This document shows, piece after piece, positions 1-10,370 of a stretch of DNA of 64,000 nucleotides. The position numbers and the translations under genes are program-made. The notes under the pieces were generated by a model. It worked only from the letters and a program-made list of their open reading frames with translations. It was not told the origin of the DNA and did not search any database. Origin of the DNA: Pseudisothecium myosuroides (taxonomy: Eukaryota > Streptophyta > Bryopsida > Hypnales > Lembophyllaceae); contig OX637290.1 in assembly GCA_951799445.1 (NCBI GenBank), positions 1,304,501 through 1,368,500 of the forward strand, written 5' to 3'. How positions within the stretch are numbered: position 1 is the first letter of the stretch; each line of letters begins with the position of its first letter.

Positions 1-301
1 CTTAAAAAAATTTAACTTTATGGTGTGTAGTGCAAAAAAATCCACAAATGGCTGTCAAAGTCATCTGAAATTGCAGGCCACAATTCAAAAGAATTTTTTT
101 TCCAACTTCAAATGGTAATATCTTCCAATCCGTAAGGTCAAACTTCATGAAATTTTAACCACATGATTTGAGACAAGTGAAGTATAAGATCCTATGGTTA
201 GATTTCTAAGGGTTTTTATTTATTTAGGGAGTGATTGCAGCAAAAATGGCAGTTTTCAGTGGTTTCGGGGCCAGAAAATGCCTTGGGCCTTTAGAGGTTA
301 T
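1..301 (-). repeat. TTAA-family element, cut by window edge
   Basis: The right end of a TTAACCCCTAAAG-type element (family described at 2401). It ends with a degenerate terminus, GGGCCTTTAGAGGTTAT, near 285-301, so the last TTAA is mutated. The internal sequence at about 30-90 (a segment with CCACAAATGGC and TGCAAAAAAATCC) is the reverse complement of the corresponding part of the copies at 16226 and 20490. The rest lies left of the window. Confidence 0.7.
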
Positions 302-1441
302 TTGGAAGCATAAGAAGTCTTGCCACATGTATCCTTCACTAGGATCCACCCCTATGTCTAGGAAAAAGGGAACCCTGCACTAAGGAAATAAGAATATTGT
401 GCTTTCAGAAATCAATATTGCAAACATTTTATAAATATAAAAATGTCACATTAAATAGGTTATTACTTAGAGTATCTACAATGCACTCTCAACAAAAAAT
501 TCCTGTATCGGCAAATGAAGGGTTATTCTACGAGGCTTGCATAGTGCCGGGTTTTTCTTAGAACAAATTGATCCAATGCCAAGTCGACAATCCAAACGTC
601 AAATGGACTTTTCTGCATTACAAAAAGAAAAAAAGAAAAGAATCTACATTAATGAAAGACTTTTCATTGGAACAAGGGAAAGTTGAATTGATTGGCACGG
701 ATAACAATGTGGAAAAGGGTTGACAATAATGATTATTTCTACTGTGAGCCAACTTGCAAGCCCCTCAAATTTTGCAAATTTGTTGATCTCGAGGGGGTTG
801 CATACTGTGGCCATGGAAGTAGAGCCCCCCATAATGGTTGCATTGGAGTGCAAATTTAATTACAAACCACTCTGAACCCGACATAGTGCAAATACTGTCA
901 CTGTTGCAGGGTGCACTGCAGATGCTCTTACATAATTATGTGCCAATTTGATAAATAAAAATGTGTATCAATTCAATAATAGAATTAACTTACTCCTCTT
1001 TTTATTTCGAATGATTTGAATTCTACGTATCCTAAATACTGTCATCCATACCTTAAGACATGTTGTTTGTTTTGTTTTGTTTGTTTGTTACGTTGAGATC
1101 TTCCGGATCATGCGTCCCTCGGTGGCGTGATTGGTACAGTCGGAAAGCCCTCGGCAAGGGTACACAGGCTTTGTTTCGTGGCATTGGGACCAACAATGTA
1201 AAAGTTAGAGATTTTTGAGTTATTTTTGGACCTTAAAAATTACTAAATTATGCTAATTTTTTAAATCTTTTGGACTGTGTGTCAATTTGCCTTGCTCTTG
1301 GTACCGTTGGAAAGCGCTTTTTTAGAAGAGGTGTACAAGCTCTATTTTGTGGCGTTTGGACCTACAATGTGAAAGTTATGGATTTTTGGTTTTAAAAATG
1401 ACTTTTATTTTTGTTTTGGTTGTGGCAACGACACAGGGTAC
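302..1441. other. Intergenic, with a diverged tandem repeat
   Basis: No gene is recognisable. Two diverged direct copies of about 85 bp lie at about 1133-1219 and 1300-1389; both run from a GGTAC(A/C)GT(C/T)GGAAAGC start through an ACAATGTRAAAGTTA core to GGATTTTTG or GAGATTTTTG. The origin is unknown. Confidence 0.4.
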
Positions 1442-1662
1442 ACTACACTAATGATGGTATTTAGTGTTACCTGCACTACTTGCTTTCAGAATGCCATAAA
1501 TTTTTACTCTTGATGAATATTTTTACCAACTACATTCATTGACAACTGCAACTTTGGAACATACCTATACTCTTGTTGTAAAAATATTCATGAAGAATAA
1601 TTAGTTATAACATTTTAAAATCAATTAGTGTAAATAACACTATTTACCATCACTAGTGTAGT
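1442..1662. repeat. Short MITE with ACTACACTA termini
   Basis: A 221 bp element with imperfect terminal inverted repeats: ACTACACTAATGATGG at the left and CCATCACTAGTGTAGT at the right. It has a second internal inverted pair (GATGAATATTTTTAC with GTAAAAATATTCATG). It would fold into one long hairpin. No clear target duplication was seen. Confidence 0.6.
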
Positions 1663-2400
1663 AATTATTGAATGGACTTCAAGTGTGCGAGTATGCACAA
1701 AGGATGACTTACGTCAAGTGTGTCATACAGTATGTGCCACCTGTCACGTCCATTAAATTGTAGTGACTGTGACTTTACTGGGTGCTTACTACCGGTAGCT
1801 TGACCCCAATGGCGTACAAGGTGAAAAACACCCCAAACCATGAAAATAAGCAACTCAGCGTAGTTGGGACACCTTTTTCAAGAAAAATGATTTTTCAGTA
1901 TTCATAATTGAAAATCAGAAATTAAAAATAAATAAAAAATTGGGTAAGATCTATAATTACTATGAATTTTCAAAGTAAAAGCTCCCTATGCCACTCAGCT
2001 TACAATCATCACATATGGTAGTCATAAATTGGAAATCTAAAGAATCAACAATCCAACAATTGTAATTACATATGAGGACAGTTTAAATCCACCAATTGCA
2101 CTGTGGGGGACATTGTCAATTGAAGCCTATTTGTCAAGAATGATTAGACAGATAGTTTTGGATATTATCACCTTGAAAATTATACATCAAAGTAAACTAA
2201 AAAGAATGCAAATGTCATCAGAAACATTGGTGATTGGCACATGAGAAAATAGGGTTGAGTTTGCTTCTAATTTGCTTGGTGAGTGAATCATAAGGTAGTC
2301 TGCTTCAGATTTGGTTGGTGAATGAACCATAAGGTAGTCTAGTCTACTCTAAAAGTGATTGTCTTCTACTATTAGTTGTGGAATGGATATGCAGTGGTCC
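1663..2400. other. Intergenic, nothing recognised
   Basis: AT-rich sequence without a credible ORF. A short direct repeat (GGTGAGTGAATCATAAGGTAG and a close copy) lies at about 2279-2340. Confidence 0.3.
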
Positions 2401-3341
2401 TTAACCCCTAAAGACCCAAGGCCATTTTTCTGCCAAAAACCCATCACAACTGCCATTTCTATAGCAAGGAGTAAAAAAAATGAAAAATGTCTTTTTTGCT
2501 CATCTAACCATAGGATCTTACACCTAACTAGTATGAGAATGTGTGGAAAAAATTTCAGAATTTTTGACCGCTCAGATTGCAAGATATCTGCGTTTAAAGT
2601 GGAAAAAACAAGTATTTCAGCACATTGCGGGACTAGATTTTTTGACTTTAAACATTTTTCACTTAAAATTTTTACACTACAGAGTTTTGTGCTTCAAATC
2701 TTTATAGTGGAGAATTGAGTTGAGAGTCTACGGAAAACAAAAATATTCAAAAAAACTTAATTATCATTCCTAAAAAATTTATTAAGTAGAAGTAGGTACA
2801 AGATAGAAGGAAAATCTAAAACATTAATATATTTTAGATGGAATTAAAATACACTAATCCCAATGGTGAGATTGTTCTAGCAAGTAAACTAAACCATGAG
2901 AATTTTTTTTTTTTCTTAAATTGCAAAAATAGCATTTAGAAATGAATCCTACAAGTTATTTTTTTCAAGAAGATGCTCTAACTGCCCGAAAAACAAGAAT
3001 GTCCATAACTTTCTCATAACAAATCCAAATGAAATGAATCAATGCTTTCCAGATAGACAAAAATATAATCTACAAGAATTTTTTTTTTTTTTTAAAAAGT
3101 CAAAATTTTGCCAAATTTTTCTTGCTGCCCAGACTGCCCAGTTACGAAAAAAGTAACATATTTGGCCATAACTTTTGACTCCTATTTCCAAATGTCCTGA
3201 AATTTAGTGCATATGAAAGATATTCCTTGCGCCCACCTTCTATTTAAAATTTCAGCTTAAAATATGGAAATCTCTAGTCACACGGACCTGCCCAAAATTT
3301 CTATACAGCCAAAAAACGCATGCCGGTCCTTTAGGGGTTAA
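2401..3341 (+). repeat. TTAA-flanked non-autonomous element (piggyBac-like)
   Basis: A 941 bp element that starts TTAACCCCTAAAGACCCAAG and ends CCGGTCCTTTAGGGGTTAA, so the outer TTAA and about 12 bp of terminus are inverted. It has the family's internal landmarks: a block with ATAGGATCTTACACC near 2512, poly-A/T tracts, and a CATAACTTT block near 3000. No ORF of transposase size is present; the longest is about 119 codons of low-complexity sequence. Nearly the same sequence lies in opposite orientation at 25375-26299. TTAA target duplication plus a CCC-type terminus is known for piggyBac; the superfamily assignment is inference. Confidence 0.85.
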
Positions 3342-3894
3342 TCAATCTCTTTAGCCATTGAGTGGATCAAGGATAAAGTGTTCTATATTACAAGAGCCAA
3401 ACATTCTCGTTGGTTTCCCTATATCTCTTTACAAGTTGCAAGGGAATGGATTTGGGGAGACCTACAATCACAAATAGGTGACTACGAAAGAAATCTTTGA
3501 AAATTCATAAGTAATTCAATAATGCATCAAAAAAATATGAAATCACTAGATTACACGCCACATCTATTTATCTTTATTTGGAAAATTAGCTAAAAATCTT
3601 CTCATCTGCAGAAGCCCATATAGCATTCAATAGCCTTCAAAGAGTCTGCCTTTTCCTCTCTGAAGTCTTCATCCACGAAATTCATCCTCACATCATTAAT
3701 ATAAGCTTCAGTAGTGGGATAGTGGCAATACATTATGGTATGTTCCATTTTCTTTCGTTTATTCTAAAACCAGACATATAAATCAACAAATATTTGTAGA
3801 AAAAGATGGTTTGCCAAAAATCCAAAGAATCCAATGAGTAATACACTAATGCAATCTAACCATTTACCATCAATAACTTATTTTGGGTTTTCAA
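3342..3894. other. Intergenic, nothing recognised
   Basis: AT-rich, with no supported gene or element boundary. Confidence 0.3.
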
Positions 3895-4215
3895 GTGAAA
3901 AGACAATTCTTTACATACACATGGGGTGGTAGAAGGTAGAACAACCCATGTGGGATAAGTAAATTAGAATTTGTAGTTTTTCAACCACTCATAGTCATAG
4001 TTAAGTCAAAAGTAGAAATTGTGTTTAAAATAAAATTTTAGACTTCATTTAGGCATACTAGAATAAATTTTTTCAAAAAATTTGAACTAAGAAAAGTTGG
4101 TAAATGAAGATAACTTTAATCTTCAAAAATCCGTTTTATATTTCAAGCCCCCAATAAAAAGTTATGGACAAAATTTAGAGAGCTTCTTGCGTGCCCTCAA
4201 CCAACCCCCAAAACA
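3895..4215. repeat. Partial foldback element (23868 family)
   Basis: Similar to one arm of the foldback element at 23868-24865. Shared landmarks are a GGTGGTAGAAGGTAGAACAA block, a block around TTAGACTTCATTTAGGCAT, and an AAAAGTTATGGACAAA block near the hairpin centre. The other arm and the termini are missing. Confidence 0.5.
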
Positions 4216-5537
4216 AAAAAATTTGGCTTCTAGAAAACTCCAACTTCATTAAAATATCATTTCCCTATGACAAATGTGACATTTTTGGATTGCTGCCAAT
4301 TTTGAAGAATTGTAACTCTTGCTGTTAGTGTCCAAATTCAATCAAACTTGTTGGGGAATTTGCATTAAAACTTTTATTTTTTCTAGTAAATATTACAAAT
4401 AATAAAAAATGTATAGAATTTCTAGAAACCATTTTAGTGCACGGAATTTTGTTTTGATTCACCAATGTTCATTGTCATGACTACAAAACCATGACTATCA
4501 TTTCTAAAAAAACACTCCAAATATGAACTTGGATTGAAATGAAAATTTTATTAAAATAAATAGACTTCAAGTTTAATTTAAATCTATAATTTTTATTTAT
4601 TGCAAATGGACATTGGATGAAGGAAAAGCAAGCCCCAAAGTTGCAGCCATCAAAATGCAATTTGATAACCAAAATTGAACCCCATTGAAATTTAGCTTTT
4701 GCCTACTCAACAAAACCACAAGGAAAAGAGTATGGAGGTAAATCCTTTAGGAAAGGTCAATAAGTCTAACGTTTAGTGGCTAAAGTCACTTGTTTTGTAT
4801 TGTAGGCACTTATCTACTTGTATTTGAGGTTTATTTGATGAAATAAATAAAGAAACCACACTCAATGTCAATTGGTCTTAGTCCAACTCCAATGCTATTT
4901 ATAATAGACTCAAATGTATGCGGTCCTAGTGCTATGTAGTATTTTTGGCTTGTGTCAAATCTTCTTGTCAATTCCTCAGGTTTTATCAATTTGTCATGAA
5001 AAATGCATGCTCTATCAACTTAATCAATATGATAAAACAGAATCGCAGTTCTTTTCGGGTCGGCCTACCCTACAGCGAACTAGTGCGAAAAAAATGCACA
5101 CGAGGAATCGCATGAAGGTTCAAAAATTATGAAATGACTTGCGTTAGATGTCAACTTTTTTCTTCCTACAAAAATTTACTGAATTTTTTTTCAAGGAATT
5201 TAGCTTCCCCGAAAAGGCAATCAGCTCTTAAATGGTTGCTTTAAGATCGCGGAGCAGACTACCTTAGATAGGATTTGGAAACTCAGATTCTGAGACCAGA
5301 GTGAGATGCCATAGACAGTCTCTGTCCTTTGGACAGAGCCAGTAAATGCATGAAGCTGGAAACGATACTAACTGGGTATATGCACAACTGAAGGCTTCAG
5401 AGACCTCCTCGCTCACTCATTCATACAGCTAAGGTAGCACGACCACGGCATCACTTGCTGCAACTTGGCCTTGCAAGTTGCGGCGTCTCGAATCTTAAGA
5501 AAGGTGGCGGATACTCTTTGCGTCACTCTTTGCATTC
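4216..5537. other. Intergenic, nothing recognised
   Basis: AT-rich up to about 5150, then more balanced in composition (5200-5540). The ORFs here (up to 73 codons) have no recognisable domain and overlap on opposite strands. Confidence 0.3.
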
Positions 5538-5768
5538 TTAACCCTGTAAGGACGTGGGGGGTGACCCTGGAAATCATGCATTGTATAACCGTGAGAGTCA
5601 TTGGAATAAAAAAATCCAAAAGTACTTATTGGAAGTCAAGCTACTGTAGATGTTCTCCACTTTCCACAAAAAACCTCCAAGGATGAATAGTTGTAGTTCT
5701 ATCCTACGTTGGAGAATCCCTTGTCATTCATCAGACACTTATGGTCCGTAGCGTCCTTACTGGGTTAA
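5538..5768 (+). repeat. Short TTAA MITE, copy 1
   Basis: A 231 bp element. It starts TTAACCCTGTAAGGACG and ends CGTCCTTACTGGGTTAA, so TTAA flanks a 13-17 bp inverted terminus. It is almost identical to the next copy at 5844. The terminus resembles that of the longer family (TTAACCCCTAAAGGACC), which suggests mobilisation by related machinery. It is too short to code for protein. Confidence 0.8.
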
Positions 5769-5843
5769 TGACTATGTAGGCCAGAGTTTGCTCTCACTCC
5801 GGCAACAGTGCTCATCGAGCTCATTCAACGTCAATTGTTTTGT

Positions 5844-6073
5844 TTAACCCTATAAGGACGTGGGGGGTGACCCTGGAAATCATGCATTGTATAACCGTGA
5901 GAGTCATTGGAATAAAAAAATCCAAAAGTACTCATTGGAAGTCAAGCTACTGTAGATGTTCTCCACTTTCCACAAAAAACTCCAAGGATGAATAGTTGTA
6001 GTTCTGTCCTACACTGGAGAATCCCTTGTCATTCATCGGACACTTATGGTCCGCGGCGTCCTTACTGGGTTAA
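5844..6073 (+). repeat. Short TTAA MITE, copy 2
   Basis: A 230 bp second copy of the MITE at 5538, in the same orientation and differing at only a few positions. Its right-hand TTAA (6070-6073) is also the left-hand TTAA of the next, longer element. Confidence 0.8.
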
Positions 6074-6649
6074 CCTCTAAAATCCCAAGGCCATTTTTTT
6101 GTCAAAAAATACTCAAAATTGCCATTTTTGTAACATTCACCCATGAAAGCAAAAAAATCATGTTTTTTAGAATCTAACCGTAGGATCTCGTACTTCACTT
6201 GTCTGAGATTAGTGGTAAAAATTTCATCAAATTTGACCATATAGATTGGAAGATATTAGCACTCAGATTTGAACAAAAAGTTTTTTTTCAAGAACATGTT
6301 TAGATTGCCCAAAAAACAAGATTGTCCATAAATTTTTCATCACTAGTCCAAATAGAATGAATCAAAGTTTAACATGTAGACAAAAATATTAGGAAATTTT
6401 AAAAAAATAAATTATTATGACTTTTTGTAAATTTTTTTGGGCTGGTTGTCAACCTCCGTTTTTGGCTTTTTGTGCCATAACTTTTGCTTCTAAGCACCAA
6501 TTGAAATAAAAATTATATTCCCAAGAAGCTTATGTAGTTTTTAAGCTTCACCAAAAAATTTAGAAGATTATGATGAATATTGAGACCGTATGAGCCTACC
6601 TGAAGTTGCATTTTGGCCCCCATAGGGCCAATGGGACTTTAGGGGTTAA
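6070..6649 (+). repeat. TTAA-flanked element, internally deleted
   Basis: Starts TTAACCTCTAAAATCCCAAG and ends GGGACTTTAGGGGTTAA. At 580 bp it is much shorter than the roughly 920 bp typical of the family, so it is probably internally deleted. It shares its first TTAA with the adjacent short MITE. The sequence to its right (CGTGGTGGCATTCC) matches the sequence right of an unoccupied TTAA at about 9348-9354, which gives an empty-site comparison. Confidence 0.8.
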
Positions 6650-7596
6650 CGTGGTGGCATTCCAATATTTTGGCTCCTTTACCTCAGCTACACAGCAGCC
6701 TTTTTGGAATTCTTTGTGACTGGTTTGGAATTTTTCTAGTTTTTCCCTGCTAGTTTTTGCCAATTTATGTGTTTCCCAGTGTTCAAATGTCATCAAAAAG
6801 GGATCTTCAAAGAATTCCTCTAGAGAAGAAAATTGTGGATTTTCTTTGTAGGGATTTTTATAAATTCTCTCCAAATCCCCTGTGTGCAATTCCAAGTGGT
6901 AGACTTTGCACACATCTCACATTTCATTGTTGTTTCTACCTAATATTTGATAGATTTTACAAGATGCAATTGTCCCATATGGATTGTCAAGAGTACCATG
7001 GCGGAGGACACATAAGACTTGTAAGTTGTCAGTTTTTAAAACAATGAATTCTACTCACATAAATCTAGTTTCTCTAAGTATCTACTTCAAAAATCTAAGA
7101 AATTTTATAATATATGAAATTTAAAAATGTTTAGGCAAATGAAATGTACATATTACTAGTATTTTGAACTCCTGAAATCTAGAAAGGATCTAGATCAAAA
7201 CTTTTGAAATGTACAAATCAATGAAATTGAAATTTAAAGTCGTCATGTTAGTTAGATTTGAGACTCCAAAATCTACAAATATTATTGATTTTACGCACTA
7301 AAAATCTATATTAAAGTTAGATTTTAGAGGCATAAATCTAGAATATTGAATTTCAGAAATTGAGTTGATTTGGAGGTGGGGTCATCTTCTAATAACACTG
7401 AAAAATGCATAGATTTTTCCTTAATAAAATTAATAAAATTTCCTGTCTCACATTTCCCCTGTGAACATCAATTTTCTACACTTCTATATTTCCTTGGAGG
7501 GAAGTTTTAGTACAATGCCCGCATGGAATTCAAAAAATGTTCCTTGTGCTACAACGCACGTCCATGCATACCCGTCCTACAACTTTGACCTTCATG

Positions 7597-7598
<2 letters not shown>
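6650..7598. other. Intergenic repeat flank
   Basis: Begins with a dispersed-repeat fragment (GGCATTCCAATATTTTGGCTCC) also found at about 9353. A block at about 7550-7598 (CGCACGTCCATGCATACCCG) is repeated at 9390 and 9440. No gene is recognised; ORFs here are under 110 codons and have no domain. Confidence 0.4.

Positions 7599-7663
<65 letters not shown>
7599..7663. repeat. (CA)n(TA)n microsatellite
   Basis: About 15 CA units followed by about 15 TA units, immediately left of a long inverted repeat. Another TA run (9202-9221) lies at the right border, as expected if the inverted repeat inserted in a TA-rich site. Confidence 0.9.
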
Positions 7664-7664
<1 letters not shown>

Positions 7665-9201
7665 GTGACTTCAAAAACTGAGTCTATACTTCATTCAATT
7701 TCACTCCATATGCCATATGTTGAAAAAAAGTGGACAAAATCCAAGTGAACAAACATGAATGTTGTAGTATTCTTTGTGTACTACAGTCCTAAAAAAATTT
7801 GAAGCAAAAAACAATTACGGTTTGGAAGTAAATGAATTCCAAAGCTAACCACCCCATAGACTCGATTTTTGCGGTAGGGTTCATAATAACTCTAAAAACT
7901 GCCTATGCATCTTTCTTGAGCTTCAATGGCTTGGATATTTTATTGCATGTTGTTGTACACTATTTAAGACCCACTCCCATTCATATTGTAAAAATTTGAC
8001 ATATGTTTGCTTCAAAAATATTATAAATAGAAAAAAATGTAGGTAGTACTATTTTGAATGGAATTTGAAGATTTTCAATGAATCAAAGACTTGAGATGTC
8101 ATTTACTTTCATAGATGATCTTTAGGTTGTAATTTGAACCATTGTTGCATCTATTTTGACTAGATTAGAAAATATTTGTCTTAATATACTATAAATACAA
8201 ATCATTTTAATTTTACTTTAGCAACAAAAATAATTATTTTAACTGTAATCTTTTTGAATCCAACATATTAGTTTATAAGGGTTGTATTTAGTCCATTTTT
8301 TTGGATTGTAGGTGATTCAATATGATATGACAACAACAAAAGTAAAACCTGAATATTGACAATATGCCTTATTTTTATTTTTATCAATTGCGATTGTCAA
8401 TATTTTGTCATATATATTTTTGTTATTTTATAACATACAAAATATATAAATGTAATGCATTAATACATTATTGTATTTCAATTAAAGGATTTTATTGCAA
8501 ATAACTCAATATTCAGGTTTTACTTTTGTTGTTGTCATATCATATTGAATCACCTACAATCCAAACAAATGGACTAAATACAACCCTTATAAACTAATAT
8601 GTTGGATTCAAAAAGATTACAGTTAAAATAATTATTTTTGTTGCTAAAGTAAAATTAAAATGATTTGTATTTATAGTATATTAAGACAAATATTTTCTAA
8701 TCTAGTCAAAATAGATGCAACAATGGTTCAAATTACAACCTAAAGATCATCTATGAAAGTAAATGACATCTCAAGTCTTTGATTCATTGAAAATCTTCAA
8801 ATTCCATTCAAAATAGTACTACCTACATTTTTTTCTATTTATAATATTTTTGAAGCAAACATATGTCAAATTTTTACAATATGAATGGGAGTGGGTCTTA
8901 AATAGTGTACAACAACATGCAATAAAATATCCAAGCCATTGAAGCTCAAGAAAGATGCATAGGCAACTTTTAGAGTTATTATGAACCTTGCCGCAAAAAC
9001 TGAGTCTATGGGATTGTTAGCTTTGGAATTCATTTACTTCCAAACCGTAATTGTTTTTTGCTTCAAATTTTTTTAGGACTGTAGTACACAAAGAACACTA
9101 CAACATTCATGTTTGCCCACTTAGATTTTGTCCACTTTTTTTCAACATATGGCGTATGGAGTGAAATTGAATGAAGTATAGACTCAGTTTTTGAAGTCAC
9201 T
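7664..9201. repeat. Long near-perfect inverted repeat (foldback)
   Basis: Two arms of about 696 bp each (7664-8359 and 8506-9201) are near-perfect reverse complements around a 146 bp AT-rich loop. Outermost, AGTGACTTCAAAAACTGAG at 7664 pairs with CTCAGTTTTTGAAGTCACT ending at 9201. Innermost, AAAACCTGAATATTGA at 8344 pairs with TCAATATTCAGGTTTT at 8506. Arm lengths match to the base, with only scattered mismatches, which suggests a recent origin. There is no coding capacity. It is flanked by TA runs. A transcript would fold into a long double-stranded RNA. It could be a foldback or mariner-type element; the superfamily is not determined. Confidence 0.9.
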
Positions 9202-9600
9202 ATATATATATATATATATATGTCGCAATTTTTGGCGTCGGAGTCGCACCACAGTAACGAAATTGACGTCACTGGAGCCAGGGAGATCACTTTGGGTACT
9301 AAAAGAGACAAGTGCTCATCGAGCTCACTGAACGTCAATTTCGTTTAACGTGGCGGCATTCCAATAGTTTGGCTCCTTTATTTCAGAACGCACGTCCATG
9401 CATACCCGTCCTACAACTGTGCCCTTTTTCAGAACGAGCGCACGTCCATACCCGTCCTACAACTTTGACCTTCATGAACACATATGTAGGTCGCAATTTT
9501 TGGCGCCGGAATCGCACCACTGTACATAACGAAATTGACGTTACTGGGGCCAGGGAGATCACTTTGGGTACTAAAAGAGACAATTAACTGACTCTTTTCA
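9202..9600. repeat. Duplicated flank with uninterrupted paralogous site
   Basis: The sequence split by the long inverted repeat (7556-7598 on the left, 9223-9309 on the right) recurs uninterrupted at about 9440-9577: CCTTCATGAACACA is followed directly by TATGTAGGTCGCAATTTTTG. Both copies share GGCCAGGGAGATCACTTTGG or its one-base variant. The segment also contains GAACGTCAATTTCGTTTAACGTGG (9331-9354), the unoccupied counterpart of the TTAA insertion cluster at 5844-6649. Confidence 0.75.
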
Positions 9601-10370
9601 CCAAATTTCAACGTCATCGATCTCGGATGACTCATAACTTATATATCTGCAAGCATTCAAAGTGGGAGGTTGCAGATAGAAGCTAGGGACAGAAGGCAAC
9701 TCCTGATCTCCATTCAAAGAGCAGTGGCCATCGACAGATTTCAGTAGGCAAGTCATGCTTTCCCCACTTGCTAATTGAATACCAAACGCTGTGTATTGGA
9801 CGAGATGATTTTCTGTTGGTACGGAACAGAGGTCAGTTGGCCGGAATCGAGTCTCTAGCTAGCTATTGTAACTCTTTTAGTGCCCTCGACCTTTTTCGTC
9901 TCTGACACAGTGGAGTGGAGTTCAGATATGGATCACACGTACATTGTTTGAGCTTGAATATGCTCCAGACTTGAGTACTGTGACACACAAGTGCAAGCTA
10001 GCTCCGTACGTGTGAGTGATGATCATACATGGTGGGATCGAAGATTTTCGTTTCCTACACAATGTCTCCGTCGATCACTTTCTTCGCTTCTTCGCTTTAG
10101 ACTGCCGTCGGTAGCTAGACTGCAGTTTAAGTAGCCAGTGGCTAATTCAATTCCCAGCAAGGGCACTCTAGATCGACTTAAATGCAACTTCAGTATGCTA
10201 GCTCCTTCGTTGCTTGATGAGCAGTGTGCATTGGAACGTCAGAATTTTTCTTTGCAGTATGAAAAACTGGACTTGAAGAAATTCAGATATCTGCAGGACT
10301 GAGCTGCTACTACTGATGATTGAAATTGGATGCATGTAAAGTTCGATCAGCAGGTGTGGAGACAATTGCA
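9601..10370. other. 5' flank of the NPF gene
   Basis: A unique-looking, less AT-rich region upstream of the transporter start, probably promoter and 5' UTR. A TATA-like stretch, ACTTATATATC, lies near 9637-9647, but I cannot link it to a start site. Confidence 0.35.

Noticed and set aside
2359..2718. 119-codon ORF and its opposite-strand shadow in a TTAA element, echoed at 26036-26366
   Set aside because: The conservation is that of the repeat, not of a protein. The sequence is low-complexity and both strands are open by composition; other family copies do not keep the frame.
2401..3341. Assigning the TTAA elements to PIF/Harbinger (TWA duplication)
   Set aside because: Harbinger gives the same 3 bp (TTA or TAA) on both sides in direct orientation. 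All copies show the full TTAA on both sides, and the empty site at about 9349 keeps one TTAA.
7461..7748. 95-codon ORF with a Thr-His and Ile-Tyr run
   Set aside because: The run is the translated CA/TA microsatellite.
10320..10370. Upstream ATG at 10320 as the NPF start
   Set aside because: The 17 extra residues do not resemble NPF N-termini, and the ATG at 10371 starts an acidic leader before the conserved GSVDYKGN segment. Not excluded.
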